Source: Peromyscus leucopus (Eukaryota > Chordata > Mammalia > Rodentia > Cricetidae). From it: DNA of 64,000 nucleotides. Made by a program: the position numbers and the translations under genes. The DNA lies in contig NC_051069.1 of NCBI RefSeq assembly GCF_004664715.2, forward strand, positions 75,104,647 through 75,168,646, in the 5' to 3' direction. Shown piece after piece: positions 11,501-21,461 of this stretch (its first letter is position 1; every line of letters starts with the position of its first letter). The notes beneath the pieces are model-generated. The model worked only from the letters and a program-made list of their open reading frames with translations, was not told the origin of the DNA and did not search any database.

Positions 11501-11546
<46 letters not shown>
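11501..11546. repeat. (CA)n microsatellite
   Basis: An uninterrupted CA run of about 46 bp. Confidence 0.97.
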
Positions 11547-11547
<1 letters not shown>

Positions 11548-11624
11548 TTTTTTCTGAGCCATGAAAGATTATAGTGCCCTGTCTTTCTTGACCAAATGCT
11601 TCAGTTTATATTTCTTCACAAGTT

Positions 11625-12440
11625 ATGGATCTATTAGAATGGACAAAATCTAAAATATTGAAAACATCAAGAGTTGACAGAGATGAAGAACAGCAGTGAT
11701 TCTGAATAATGCTGGTGGGAATGCAAAAAGAAAAAAGATCCACTGGAAGACAGTTTTATAGTTTCTATCAAAACTGAACTTACCCTTGTCTTATTATTCA
11801 GTAATTACCCAAATTAATAATAATAAAAAAAACCTGTATCCACTAAAACTGCAAATGCACTCTGTTTATAATGATAAAGTTTTCAACCAAGTTATCTCTC
11901 AAAAAGTGAACATAAAGCCAGACAACGGGATATTATTTAACATGGAAAGAAAATGAGCAACCAAGCTCCAGAAAGCTATGAAGCCACCGTCACTGTTTCA
12001 GTGTGAAAGAGGCTAAGCTGAAAGGGAAATACCAGGAAATATCATGTGATTCCAAATGTATGACATTCTCAAAAGGGAAAACAATAGAGACTGAAAAAGT
12101 CTGGCCAATGGTTGCCAGAGTGTGTATGGAAAGGAAGGCTAAATACAGCTGAGGATATTCAGGGCAATGAAACTAGTGTGTGTTGTGGCAATGGTAGGCA
12201 TCTATCACTGTACTTTTGTAAAAGTTCATAGGTCATCACACTAAGAGTGAGCCTAAATGGAAGCAGCGAGCTTCTGGATTATAAGGATGTGTCAATGCAA
12301 GCTCATCAGTCCTAAGGAATACACCCTGATAGTGGCAGGGACAGGTGTAGAAGCCCGAGAACAGGTGTATACAACAACTTCTTACTTTAGTGTGCTTTGA
12401 AACTAGAACTAAAGTTTATCAATTAAAAAAAGGGGGTACT
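11625..12440 (+). repeat. Ancient L1 (L1M/L1ME-type) ORF2 end and 3' UTR
   Basis: Diverged but collinear with an old L1 tail: 'ggtgggaatgcaaaaag' (11717), 'ggaagacagttttatag' (11745), 'aacgggatattatttaacatgg' (11925), 'gattccaaatgtatgacattc' (12049), 'tggttgccagagtg' (12109), and 'ggatgtgtcaatgcaagctcatcag' (12286). The A-rich end follows. ORF2 is broken by many stops. Confidence 0.82.
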
Positions 12441-12554
12441 GATTTATATAAGCACAGTTCAAATATCAAAACAAACTAAAATCCCTTATAATTTATCCAT
12501 TAGCATTATTCAATTTATACAACCAGGCAAATTTCATGAATGCATCCACCAATG
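12441..12554. other. Unassigned AT-rich sequence
   Basis: A short AT-rich link between two old L1 tails in opposite orientation. It may be more L1 3' UTR that is too diverged to call. Confidence 0.3.
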
Positions 12555-12800
12555 TCCTTGATAAAAAATAAATAAATAAATGTTTTTTCTGCTATAAGAT
12601 GACACATTACATTTAGTTGTCATTTCTCTTTTTCTTAGTGTTTCTCAATTTTTATCTTTCATGACTTTGACTTTTAATTAGTACACAGGCCTTGGTTTTA
12701 GTTTTCTAATTGTTCCTTATGAGTAGATTTAGACTACAGACTTTTTTTTGGAGGGATTAGCATAGAAGTAACATATCAGTGGCTAAAAAGAGGATGGTGG
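12555..12800 (-). repeat. Ancient L1 3' UTR-like fragment, antisense
   Basis: The order 'ctataagatgacacattacatttagttgtcatttc', 'tttctcaatttttatctttcatgactttgac', 'ttccttatgagtagatttagac' and 'agcatagaagtaac' parallels the complement of a mammalian L1M 3' UTR. A short TAAA run is at 12567-12580. Confidence 0.55.
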
Positions 12801-12822
12801 CATCTATATATGTATATCTATA

Positions 12823-13188
12823 TGTAGCTTGAGTTTTCCTGCCTGGCCCACAGTCAGGACAAATCTCTGTCACCCGCCAGTCTCACAGCCGCTCAGACCC
12901 AACCAAGTAAACACAGAGACTTATATTGCTTACAAACTGTATGGCCGTGGCAGGCTTCTTGCTAACTGTTCTTATATCTTAAATTAATCCATTTTTATAA
13001 ATCTATACCTTGCCATGTGGCTCGTGGCTTACCGGCATCTTTACATGCTGCTTGTCATGGTGGCGGCTGGCAGTGTCTCTTTTACTCAGCCATCCACTTC
13101 CCAGAATTCTCCTCTCCTTGTCCCACCTACTTCCTGCCTGGTCACTGGCCAATCAGTGTTTTATTTATACAGGACAATATCCACAGCA
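12823..13188 (-). mobile_element. ERV solo LTR (rodent ERVK-like)
   Basis: Read on the minus strand it runs from TGCTGTGGATATTGTCC to CTCAAGCTACA, with the TG...CA ends of an LTR. A CCAAT-type box (GATTGGCCAG, plus 13147-13156) lies upstream, and a TATAAGTCTCTGTG promoter core is at plus 12912-12925. It is about 366 bp with no internal retroviral sequence. A related family lies at 59450-59800. No clean TSD was found. Confidence 0.78.
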
Positions 13189-13320
13189 ATATGTCACTAT
13201 TGTTCATGTTGATAACCTAAGTGATGTCTGCCATAATTCAACACTGGAAATCTACTTTTTTCCTTTTGCAATTTATGAAAACACATCATAGACCTACTCT
13301 GAAAAAAAATATAAAGACCC
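13189..13320. other. Unassigned sequence
   Basis: Nothing recognised between the LTR and the following tandem duplication. Confidence 0.4.
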
Positions 13321-13432
13321 CATTACTCTCCATATTTCCACTAAGTAGGTTCCTTTTTCATTCTGTATGACATCACCATTACACTTCATATTTCCACCAA
13401 AGAAGTTGTTTCTTAGTTCCGACTGACATCAT
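13321..13432. repeat. Degenerate 56-bp tandem duplication
   Basis: Copy 1 (13321-13376) and copy 2 (13377-13432) share the frame CATTAC-CATATTTCCAC-AA-TT-GACATCA in register, at roughly three-quarters identity by eye. It is a two-copy, old tandem duplication. Confidence 0.75.
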
Positions 13433-14259
13433 CCTTTCAGGTGGATAGGAAAGGGTGACATATTATGGACCCCACAGTGCTTTTTTAAGTTTTCCCTTTT
13501 CTTTGAACAATATAAACCATTCCTGTTGCACAGGAAGTAATAACAACACTAAGCTTGGTGTTACTCAATTGGATTCTCAAAGCTGTCAGCCTGGAGCTGA
13601 TATAATCAGGTTAATTTGTATATTCTGGGGCTTCACCAACAGGCCGCCAACAGACACTTACAAAATCCCTGGTTGGCGTGACTCTTCTGAACTCCATGAA
13701 GATGGCCAACTACTGTGTGGCCATAGTCATAAGCCTACCTCCCTTTAATTTTCCTGAGTCTCAAGGTCCCTCCCAAAGAATATTGGCTTCCTAGGGGACT
13801 TAAAAAGGTAATTACTTCGCAGAGAGTCTTTAGACCAATACAGTGGTCACTTCTGGGGTTCAAAAGATGGTTTATACAACTGAATTATTTCATTAAATCT
13901 AAATGATCTGCCTTCAGGATGGACAGACTCTTCTATCATATGCATCCCACCTTTAAGCCTACTCCAAGGACTGTTAAAATTCAGATAATTTATCTTTCAG
14001 TTATAGAATTTCCAGCTGCTTCTTTTTGAGTGATTTCTATTTCCCTGTTACTGGTAGGGTGGGGAATGCCACTTTCAGACTTCTTAATGTATTATGTACT
14101 TAGCACATCAAGTTACAAGCTAAAAGGTTGTAACTTGGCCCTTTCATTAATTCAGGCATCCTTTCTTAACACATTCATTGTGTTGAGTACTGTCATGCAA
14201 TAAAAAAAGGAATCCTGTCCTCTAAGACATTCAAATCTTGTCATAAAGATGAAGTGTGG
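13433..14259. other. Unassigned stretch
   Basis: No confident repeat or gene. The style of the sequence (CCT-rich, with 'aagatggccaac') could be old LTR sequence, but I cannot name a family. A 97-codon plus-strand frame at 13455-13748 has no recognisable motif. Confidence 0.4.
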
Positions 14260-14371
14260 ACTCATGAAAGTTAAAAAAAAAAAATGCAAAGTTGTGTGTG
14301 AACTTGTACCAAATCTAACTCATGAAAGTTAAACAAAATGCAAAGTTGTGTGTGAACTTGTACCAAATCTA
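14260..14371. repeat. Recent tandem duplication (58 + 54 bp)
   Basis: ACTCATGAAAGTTAA, then an A-run, then GCAAAGTTGTGTGTGAACTT occurs twice: 14260-14317 and 14318-14371. The copies are almost identical. They differ mainly in the A-run (12 uninterrupted A against AAACAAAA), which suggests a recent duplication followed by slippage. Confidence 0.93.
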
Positions 14372-14529
14372 ACTGTTTCACAAAAATGCTCTTCTACTCA
14401 AATTATAGTCCATGGATAAGCACTTTCCATACCCCATGAGGACTTCTTACAAACTCAGAATCCCCAAACCCATACCAGACTTGTGGAAATAGAATAAGAA
14501 TTTTCACAAAATTCACACATAAATCTTAA
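14372..14529. other. Possible L1 inter-ORF sequence
   Basis: A-rich sequence leading into recognisable ORF2. It may be the end of ORF1 or the ORF1-ORF2 spacer of the L1 that follows, but is too diverged to be sure. Confidence 0.35.
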
Positions 14530-15478
14530 GAAAACACATGCACACACTTAAACACAAACATACCACATCAACAAAATGACAGGAATCAACAAACATTGCT
14601 CATTGAGATCTCTCAATATCAGTGGTCTCAATTCCCATATAAAAAGACATACACTAACAGAATGGATACAAAAACAGGATCCATCCTTATGCTATATGTT
14701 AAAGAAATACACCTTAACATCAAGATTAAATATCACCTCTGGATAAAAGGATAAAAAAAGATACTCCAAGCAAATGGTCCTAGGAAGCAAGCTGGTGTAG
14801 CCATTTTAGTATCTAACAAAATAGACTTCAAACCAAAACTAATCAGAAGAGATAGGAAAGGACACTACATACTCAAAAATAAAAATCCATGGAGAGGACA
14901 TTGCAATTTTTAGTTTCTATGTGTCGATGACAAGGGCACTCAAGTTCAGAAAAGAAACAATACTACAGCTTAAATCACATATGGAACTTCATACACTGCT
15001 AGTAGGAGACTTCAATACCCCAGTCTTGCCAATAAACAGATCGTTCAGACAAAAACTAAACAAAGAAAATGCTGCAGCTAACTGAGGTTATAATCAAATG
15101 GTTCTAACAGATATTTACACATTTCACCCAAACACACACAAAAAATTATACCTTCTTCTCACCCCTTCATGGTACTTTCTCCAAAACAGACCACATACTT
15201 GAACACAAAGCAAGTCTCAACAGATACAAGGAAAATGAAATAACACTCTGGATCCTTTCTGACTACCACAGATTAAAACTAGATATCAACAACAACAGAA
15301 ATCTTATAAACTCATGGAAACTGAACAACTCACTACTGACTGTAAATGCATCAAGACAGAGAGTAAAGAAGAAATTAAAGACTTCCTAGAATTGAAGGAA
15401 AATGGATGCACAACATGCCCAATCTTATGGACACAAATGAAGGCAAGTTCATAACACAGCATGTCTATATAGAAAAAA
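14530..15478 (+). pseudogene. L1 ORF2 endonuclease region, broken
   Basis: The first part of rodent L1 ORF2 (apurinic-like endonuclease). It starts near ATGACAGGAATCAACAAAC and runs through 'ggtgtagccattttagtatctaac', 'ctagtaggagacttcaatacccc' and 'actcatggaaactgaacaactcactactg'. Frameshifts and stops disable it. The reverse transcriptase core expected next is absent: the sequence jumps to the ORF2 C-terminal part at about 15520. It is the first segment of one L1 that continues to 19315. Confidence 0.85.
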
Positions 15479-15485
15479 AATTTGA

Positions 15486-15517
15486 GTTACTAGTATGAAA
15501 AACCTCATACTAGTAAC
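15486..15517. repeat. Perfect 12-bp inverted repeat at the L1 deletion junction
   Basis: GTTACTAGTATG (15486-15497) and CATACTAGTAAC (15506-15517) are exact complements around the 8-base loop AAAAACCT. It sits where L1 ORF2 lacks about the RT core, so it may be templated filler from break repair. Confidence 0.9.
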
Positions 15518-15842
15518 TTAACAGCACACAAAATGACAGACTGAGGAAGAAATCAGGGAATCAACAGCTTTCACAATAGCCTCAAATAATATAAAATACC
15601 TTGGTGTAACTCCAATCAAGCAAGTAAAAAATTTGTATGATAAAAATTTTATGATATTGAAGAAATAAATTGAAGAAGATATCAGAAGATGAAAATATTT
15701 CCCATGATCTAGGATTGGTAAAATTAATATAGTGAAAATAGTCATTTTATCAAATGCAATATACAAATTCAATGCAATTCCCATCAAAATTTTAACACAA
15801 TTCTTTAAGAATATTGAAATGACAATTTTCAGCTTCATATGG

Positions 15843-15844
<2 letters not shown>

Positions 15845-15889
<45 letters not shown>
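15845..15889. repeat. (CA)n microsatellite inside L1 ORF2
   Basis: A CA run of about 45 bp. It replaces the A-rich 'aaaaacccaggat' segment that normally follows TTCATATGGAAA in L1 ORF2. Confidence 0.96.
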
Positions 15890-15890
<1 letters not shown>

Positions 15891-16387
15891 GGATAGCTTA
15901 AACAATCCTGATTAATAAAAGAAGTGCTGGAGGTATCACCATTCCTAACCTCAAATTGTACTTCAGAGCCATAGTAATAAAAACAGCATGATATTGGCAC
16001 ACACAAAAAAAGACATGTTGTTCAATGGAATTGACCTGAAGATCCAGACATAAATCCACACACATATGGACACCTGATTTTTGCTAAAGAAGCCTGAAAT
16101 ATACGCTGGATAAAAGAGAGCATCTTCAACAAATGGTGCTGGTCTAACTGGATGCCTGCATGTAGGAGAATCCAAATAGATCCTTACTTACCATCTTCCA
16201 CAAAACTCAACTCCAAAACGGCTCAAAACCCTCAGCATTAAACTAGATACATTAAACTTGATAGAAGAGAAAGTGGTGAATAGCCTTGAACTCAATGGCA
16301 AGCAACAGTGAACGCACAGACACTAAGATCAACTGTTAATAAATGGGACCTCATGAAACTGAGAAACTTCTACATAGCAAAGGCTAC

Positions 16388-16760
16388 TGTAGTGGTTTGA
16401 ATAAGAGTGGCCCCTGTAGGCTTATATATTTAAACACTTGGTCATCAGAGAGAGGTACTACTTGAGAGTGGTTAGGAGGTGTGGCCTTGTGGGAGGAAGT
16501 GTGGCACTGGGGATGGGCTTTGAGGTTTCAAAAGCTCAAGCCAGGCCCGGTGTCTCTCTTCCTGATGCCTGTGGTTCCATATGTAGAATTCTCAGCTACT
16601 TCTCTAGCTCAATGTCTGCCTGCATGCCACCATCCTCCCTGCTGTGATGACAATGGACTAAACCTCTGAAACTGTAAGCAAGCCTCAGTTAAATGCTTTC
16701 CTTTATAAGGGGTGTCTGGTCATGGTGTCTCTTCACAGCAATAGAACACTGAGTAAGACA
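16388..16760 (+). mobile_element. MaLR solo LTR (MT/ORR1-type) inserted in L1
   Basis: Begins TGTAGTGGTTTGAATAAG and ends CACTGAGTAAGACA. L1 ORF2 reads on both sides ('tacatagcaaaggctac' before, 'cattcagacaaagcagc' after), so the LTR entered the L1. The 5-bp flanks GCTAC/GACAT are a weak TSD. It is a sister of 6614-6976. Confidence 0.88.
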
Positions 16761-18112
16761 GACATCATTCAGACAAAGCAGCATCCTGCAGAATCAGAAA
16801 AAAATTTACCAACTACACATCCAATAGAGGCATAATATTCAAAATATATAAAGGACTCAAAAAACTAGCTATCAAGAAAACAAATAATCCAGCTTGGAAA
16901 TAGGGTACATATCTAAACAGAGAATTCTCAAAAGGGGAAGCTCAAGTGGCTTAAAAACACTAAAAGAAATGTTGAACATCCTTAGTCATCATGGAAATGC
17001 AAATCAAAACTACTTTGAGATTTTTATGTTAGCCATAATGGCTAAGATTAATAACGCAAGTAACAGCTCATTCTGGTGGAGATGTGGAGCAAGGGGAACA
17101 CTCATCCGTTGCTGGTGGGAGTACAAACTTTATGGACACTATGGAAATCAGTGTGGCAGTTCCTCAGGAAGATGGGAATCAATCCACCTCAAGATCCAAC
17201 TAAACCACTCTTGGACATATAACCAAAGGATACTTCATCCTACCATGGGGACACTTGCTCAACCATGTTCACTGAAGCTTTATTCATAGTAGCCAGAAAC
17301 TGGAAACAACCTAAATGACGCTTACCAGATGAACGGATAAAGAAAATGTGGTACATTTACACAATGGAATATTACTTAGCCCTTAAAAATGAAATTTTCA
17401 AGTAAATGGATGGAACTATAAAAAAAAAATTATCCTGAGCAGGGTAACCCAGACCAAGAAAGCTTAAGCAACATATAGGGCCTGCATAGGTCTGCACCAA
17501 ATGGGATTGTAGAGCTGGAAGGAGAAGTGGAACATGTCCCCATTCCCAACCCAGAAACAATCTCCAACTGATAACCACTTGCAAATGAAAATTTAGCTTT
17601 CTCCAAGGGTGTCTCACTGGGTAAATAGACTACTTTTATAGGTAGGCTGCATGTCCAACAGTAGATGGCGAACAGATAACAAACTCAATGGCATCTTTGG
17701 AGGTTCCTTGTTTCATAATGCCATATCAGGACTCCCTCCTCCCCCTTTTAATTTTATCTTATTTCTTTTTATTTCATATATATACTATATGTAGTATAGA
17801 GAGAATATAGAATATAGAGAGAATATATAACATGTACATATATTCTTTCTCTTTTTACCCTACAGGTCCTTTGGGTATATATTGTGGCTTCCAGTTTTGT
17901 GTTTTTATGGGATTCCTGAGTATGCAAATGAGTGAATCTCTGCATCTATATCTTTTTCTTGTATCTCTTCTTGGGCTCTTTCTTTTCTGTTTTCTTGTAC
18001 CACTCTGATGTGTTAGTTTTCGTTTTATCTTATATTTTATTTTGTTATTATCCATCAGAAGCCCATTTGTTGTCTAATGAGAGACAGAAAGGGGGTAGAC
18101 CTGGATGGAAGG
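16761..18112 (+). pseudogene. L1 ORF2 C-terminus and 3' UTR (continuation)
   Basis: ORF2 continues ('catccttagtcatcatggaaatgcaaatcaaaac', 'ggtggagatgtgg', 'gtacatttacacaatggaatattac', 'tatcctgagcagggtaacccag'). The 3' UTR follows ('tttataggtaggctgcatgtccaacagtagatgg', 'tctaatgagagacagaaaggg'). The UTR is cut at about 18112 by a minus-strand LTR and resumes at 19193. Confidence 0.85.
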
Positions 18113-18170
18113 TATCTTAGGTATCTTAGGGTTTCTATTGCTGTGAAGAGACACCATGACCATGGCAACT
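18113..18170 (-). mobile_element. MaLR LTR, 3' part (split by L1)
   Basis: TAGGGTTTCTATTGCTGTGAAGAGACACC is the complement of the MaLR 3' end. The first 9 bp (GTATCTTAG) are duplicated in tandem. The rest of the LTR continues at 18879 after a younger L1. Confidence 0.85.
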
Positions 18171-18886
18171 TTTTTTTTAATTTAATTTAATTTAATTTTA
18201 CAATATAATTTAGTTCTACATATCAGCCCAGGATTCCTTTGTTCTCCCCCCTCCCAGCCCCCTCCCCTTTCCCCAGCCCACCCCTCATTCCCATCTCCTC
18301 CAAGGCAAAGCCTCCCCCGAGGATTGAGATCAACCTAGTAGACTCAGTCCAGGCAGGTCCAGTCCCCTCCTCCCAGGCTGAGCCAAGCGTCCCTGCATAA
18401 GCCCCAGGTTTCAAACAGCCAACTCATGCACTGAGCACAGGACCCGGTCCCACTGCCTGGATGCCTCCCAAACAGATCAAGCCAATCAACTGTCTCACCT
18501 ATTCAGAGGGCCTGATCCAGTTGGGGGCCCCTCAGTCATTGGTTCATGGTTCATGTGTTTCCATTTGTTTGGCTATTTGTCCCTGTGCTTTAACCAACCT
18601 TGGTCTCAACAATTCTTGCTCATATAAACCCTCCTCTTTCTCCCTAATTAGACTCCTGGAGCTCCACCCCGGGCCTAGCCATGGATCTCTGCATCCAGTT
18701 CCCTCAGTCACTGGATGAGGTTTCTAGCAAGACAATTAGGGTGTTTGGCCATCCTATCACCAGAGTAGGTCAGTTCAGGCTGTCTCTTAACCATTGTCAG
18801 CAGTCTATTGTGGGGGTATCTTTGTGGATTTCTGTGGGCCTCTCTAGCACTTTGCTTCTTCCTATTCTCATGTGGTCTTGGCAACT
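18163..18886 (-). mobile_element. Young 5'-truncated L1 inside the MaLR LTR
   Basis: The L1 (18171-18878) lies on the minus strand. A poly(T)/TTTAA tail is at 18171-18199, followed by the complement of a cricetid L1 3' UTR (CTCCCCCCTCCCAGCCCCCT, GGTTCATGTGTTTCCATTTG). It is flanked by the 8-bp TSD TGGCAACT at 18163-18170 and 18879-18886. Frames on both strands inside it are UTR shadows, not genes. Confidence 0.9.
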
Positions 18887-19192
18887 CTTAAACAGAAAAG
18901 CATTTAATTGAAGTGGTGGCTTACAGTTTCAGAAGTTTAGTCCTTTATCATCATGGTGGGGAGCATGGCAATGTGCAGGCAGACATGGTGCTGATTACAT
19001 TTTGATGAGCAGGCAACAGGAAATGGACTCTGTGTCACACTGAAGGAAACTTGAGCAAAAGAGTCCTCAAAGCCTGCCCCTACAGTGACACACTTCCTCC
19101 AACAAGGCCACACCTACTTCAACAAGGCTACACCTCCTAATAGTGCCACTCCCTATGAGATTATTGGGGCCAATTACATTCAAACTAGCACA
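18879..19192 (-). mobile_element. MaLR LTR, 5' part (after the nested L1)
   Basis: Continues the complement of the LTR: 'ggcttacagtttcagaagtttagtcc', 'aacaaggccacacctac', and ending ATTCAAACTAGCACA, the complement of its TG start. GGAAG before 18113 and GGAGA after 19192 may be the 5-bp TSD. Confidence 0.87.
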
Positions 19193-19315
19193 GGAGAAGA
19201 GGTGAGGAGGAACTGGAAAGAGTAAAGTGAAAGGAAATTGTAATCAGGATATATTATGTTAGGGGAAAAAAATCTATTTTCAATAAAGGAAAAAAGGAAA
19301 CAGAAAAATAATACT
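19193..19315 (+). repeat. End of the 14.5-19.3 kb L1
   Basis: GGAGAAGAGGTGAGGAGGAA, TGTAATCAGGATATATTATG and CTATTTTCAATAAAGGAAAA close the L1 3' UTR, with an A-rich tail. It rejoins the segment cut at 18112. Confidence 0.85.
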
Positions 19316-19924
19316 AAAGTTTGAAAAGCACTATCCAGAAGTTAAGAGGAAGGACTTAGTGAAGTTTAGTGTAGATTTCACACAGAATATGAGATTTCAG
19401 CAAAAATCATTTTCAGTGGAGATCAAAGGACAAAATTAGGAATAAGTGAAACTAGCATGTGGTTAAATAAAACCCTGGATACAGTATTCCTTGGACCAAG
19501 TAGAACATTTTCATTTGCAAAGTAGGGAAATTACAGCCTTAAATTTATAACATAAGAATTGTCATCATTTAGTCTGGCTATAGGTAGTTCTGGGGTTGAG
19601 CAGCAGGGATGAGTAATTAACAATATCTTCCAAAAAATAAATTCTTTCTGTTTTCTGTTGTTATCCAATTTCCCCACTATTTCAGCTCTGAGGCTCACTT
19701 CCCTCCTTAGCCTCAAGATATTTGTTCAGTTGAAAGTGTTCCATGAAGCATTAAGTATGTCTACTTTGCTTTATGTTCTTTTTAGGGATAAAACATATTT
19801 TCTCAGAGCCCTCTCTAGATTTCTCTTTATGTGTCATTGACCAGTACTTTGAAATTGCATGTGGTTCTATCAATTGCTTGGGGAAATGAATGCCACCACT
19901 TTGATGGGTACATAAGAGCTCTTA
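19316..19924. other. Unassigned stretch
   Basis: No confident repeat or gene. Confidence 0.45.
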
Positions 19925-20035
19925 TGTATTGTGATGGTAATACAAAATTAACGCCTCTTTGGAAGATGGTTTGATGTTTTCTTACAAAACTGAACATATT
20001 TTCATCATATGATCTAGTAACCATGCTTCTTTAAG
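19925..20035 (+). repeat. Ancient L1 ORF2 fragment
   Basis: TTTGGAAGATGGTTTGATG, TTTCTTACAAAACTGAACAT and CATATGATCTAGTAACCATG follow the old L1M ORF2 C-terminal sequence. Confidence 0.75.
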
Positions 20036-20825
20036 TCAAGTGGTCATGAATAATCTTCTTGTCTTGGGATGAGCCCAGCATCCCTTGAGAGAAATATGCC
20101 TAGGAAGAAAGTAAACAAAAAGTTGGGGTTTGGTTTACAAAGAAAAAGGATGTCTATCAATCAAACTAAATGCCAGGCATTCATTGAGTTTGTTTTGTTG
20201 AATCTAATTCTGAAATTGGCCTCCTTCATTTGAAGAAAGTGCTACCCTTGAAACAAATATAGTTAAAAAAAAAAACAATAGATAAGTATAAAGATGGAAG
20301 TCATAGTTATCTAGTTCTTAATTCACAGTGTTGTTTATCAACCCCAAAGAAATCCTTCTGTGCCTCAAATTTTCAAGAATAGTCTGGGTTTTACTTTGGA
20401 GAGCATTAGTTGTCTTAATAACTCTAAACTACATCACATTAATCATGTTAAATCCAGGCCCTCTTTTCACTGGCTTGCATTCACTCTTCTGATACAGAGA
20501 CTAACACTTAAGATTTATTGAGTGACATCTGGTTAATTAAATGTCTATTTCCTCCTGCCTGTTAAAGGGATCATAACACAGACAGACAACATTGGGAGGA
20601 TAATTAAAGTGCAACCAGAGATCAGGACTAACCTTGAAACTCACTTTAATTAAAATTAAAACAGGAGCAATATTCGGAAAGAATTACTGCCTTTATCTGA
20701 GCTGTCTGTACACTTGAAACCTTACTCTGGAAATCTGCATTGTGCTTTTCTCCAATTTTGTGTGTGGCTGAAAGTTTCACTTTCCATGGACATCTCTTGT
20801 GCAAATATTTTTACACTTGGCCTTC
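20036..20825. other. Repeat-poor stretch
   Basis: No gene or repeat recognised. It is complex, AT-rich sequence. The part at about 20565-20720 is free of simple sequence and could be tested for conservation. Confidence 0.45.
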
Positions 20826-20829
20826 AAGG

Positions 20830-21105
20830 AAGCTCACCCTTAGCATTCATAAGATCTGCAACAAGTTCAAACAAGACAAAAATCTCATCATGGAGAAGAG
20901 GAAGTGGACTCAAATTTCCACCCCTAACAGAGAGGCTATTTGCAACTGATACCTGCTGGGAAGGGGAAATCAGTTTTTCCCAACAGAGAGACACTGGGCT
21001 TATCAACCACACTCCAGGGCAGGCCCCACACCTGAAGCATTTTTTTGGTTTGATTTGACATTTGTTTATTTGTTTTTTAATTTGTTTGTTTTCTGGTGGT
21101 TTTGT

Positions 21106-21160
<55 letters not shown>

Positions 21161-21262
21161 ATGAAATAGGAAGTAAGGAATGTGGGGAAGAGTTGAGGAA
21201 GGGGAAAGATTATGGTCAAAATGTATCGTATGTAAATGAATAAATAATAAAAAATTTAAAAA
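20830..21262 (+). repeat. Rodent L1 3' UTR (Lx-like)
   Basis: 'cacccctaacagagaggctatttgcaactgatacctgctggga', then 'gacactgggcttatcaaccacactccagggcaggcccca' and a long GA tract. It ends 'tatggtcaaaatgtatcgtatg' with an A-rich tail. The same UTR type ends the L1 at 57533-58690. Confidence 0.85.
21109..21159. repeat. (GA)n microsatellite in L1 3' UTR
   Basis: An uninterrupted GA run of about 51 bp. This L1 UTR family normally has a short GA stretch here, so this is an expansion. Confidence 0.97.
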
Positions 21263-21461
21263 GAGATAACCCTTAAAACAATTACAAGGTATCACTCACT
21301 TGCCACTAATTAAGTCTAGGGCTGTCACCAGTAAAAGTGAAGTAACCCGAACAAGACAGGATAGGTACCTTATCTGACAATAGTAGAAAAAGGATAGTAA
21401 TTTTTAAGCCCTGAAACCCAGGGCTGAGGTAAGGCTCCAGGTCAGATATTTTCCCTATATG
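21263..21461. other. Unassigned sequence between two L1 ends
   Basis: Nothing recognised. L1 3' ends on both sides point toward each other. Confidence 0.4.

Larger units (their letters stand above)
15479..16387 (+). pseudogene. L1 ORF2 3' half after internal deletion
   Basis: Resumes in ORF2 after the RT core: 'ctgaggaagaaatcaggg', 'gcctcaaataatataaaatacc', 'ttcatatggaaac', 'gccatagtaataaaaacagcatgatattgg', 'aataaatgggacctcatgaaactga'. It is broken by many stops and by a CA expansion, and is interrupted at 16387 by a MaLR LTR. The junction with the endonuclease part contains a palindrome (15486-15517). Confidence 0.85.

Noticed and set aside
14260..14371. Possible CRISPR-like repeat
   Set aside because: Only two copies joined without spacers in a mammalian repeat landscape: a tandem duplication.
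15518..16006. 162-codon minus-strand frame
   Set aside because: Antisense to L1 ORF2 and its CA expansion.
18223..18911. Open frames of 63-85 codons, repeated almost identically at 25073-25965
   Set aside because: They recur because both loci carry the same L1 3' UTR. They are repeat shadows, not a gene family.
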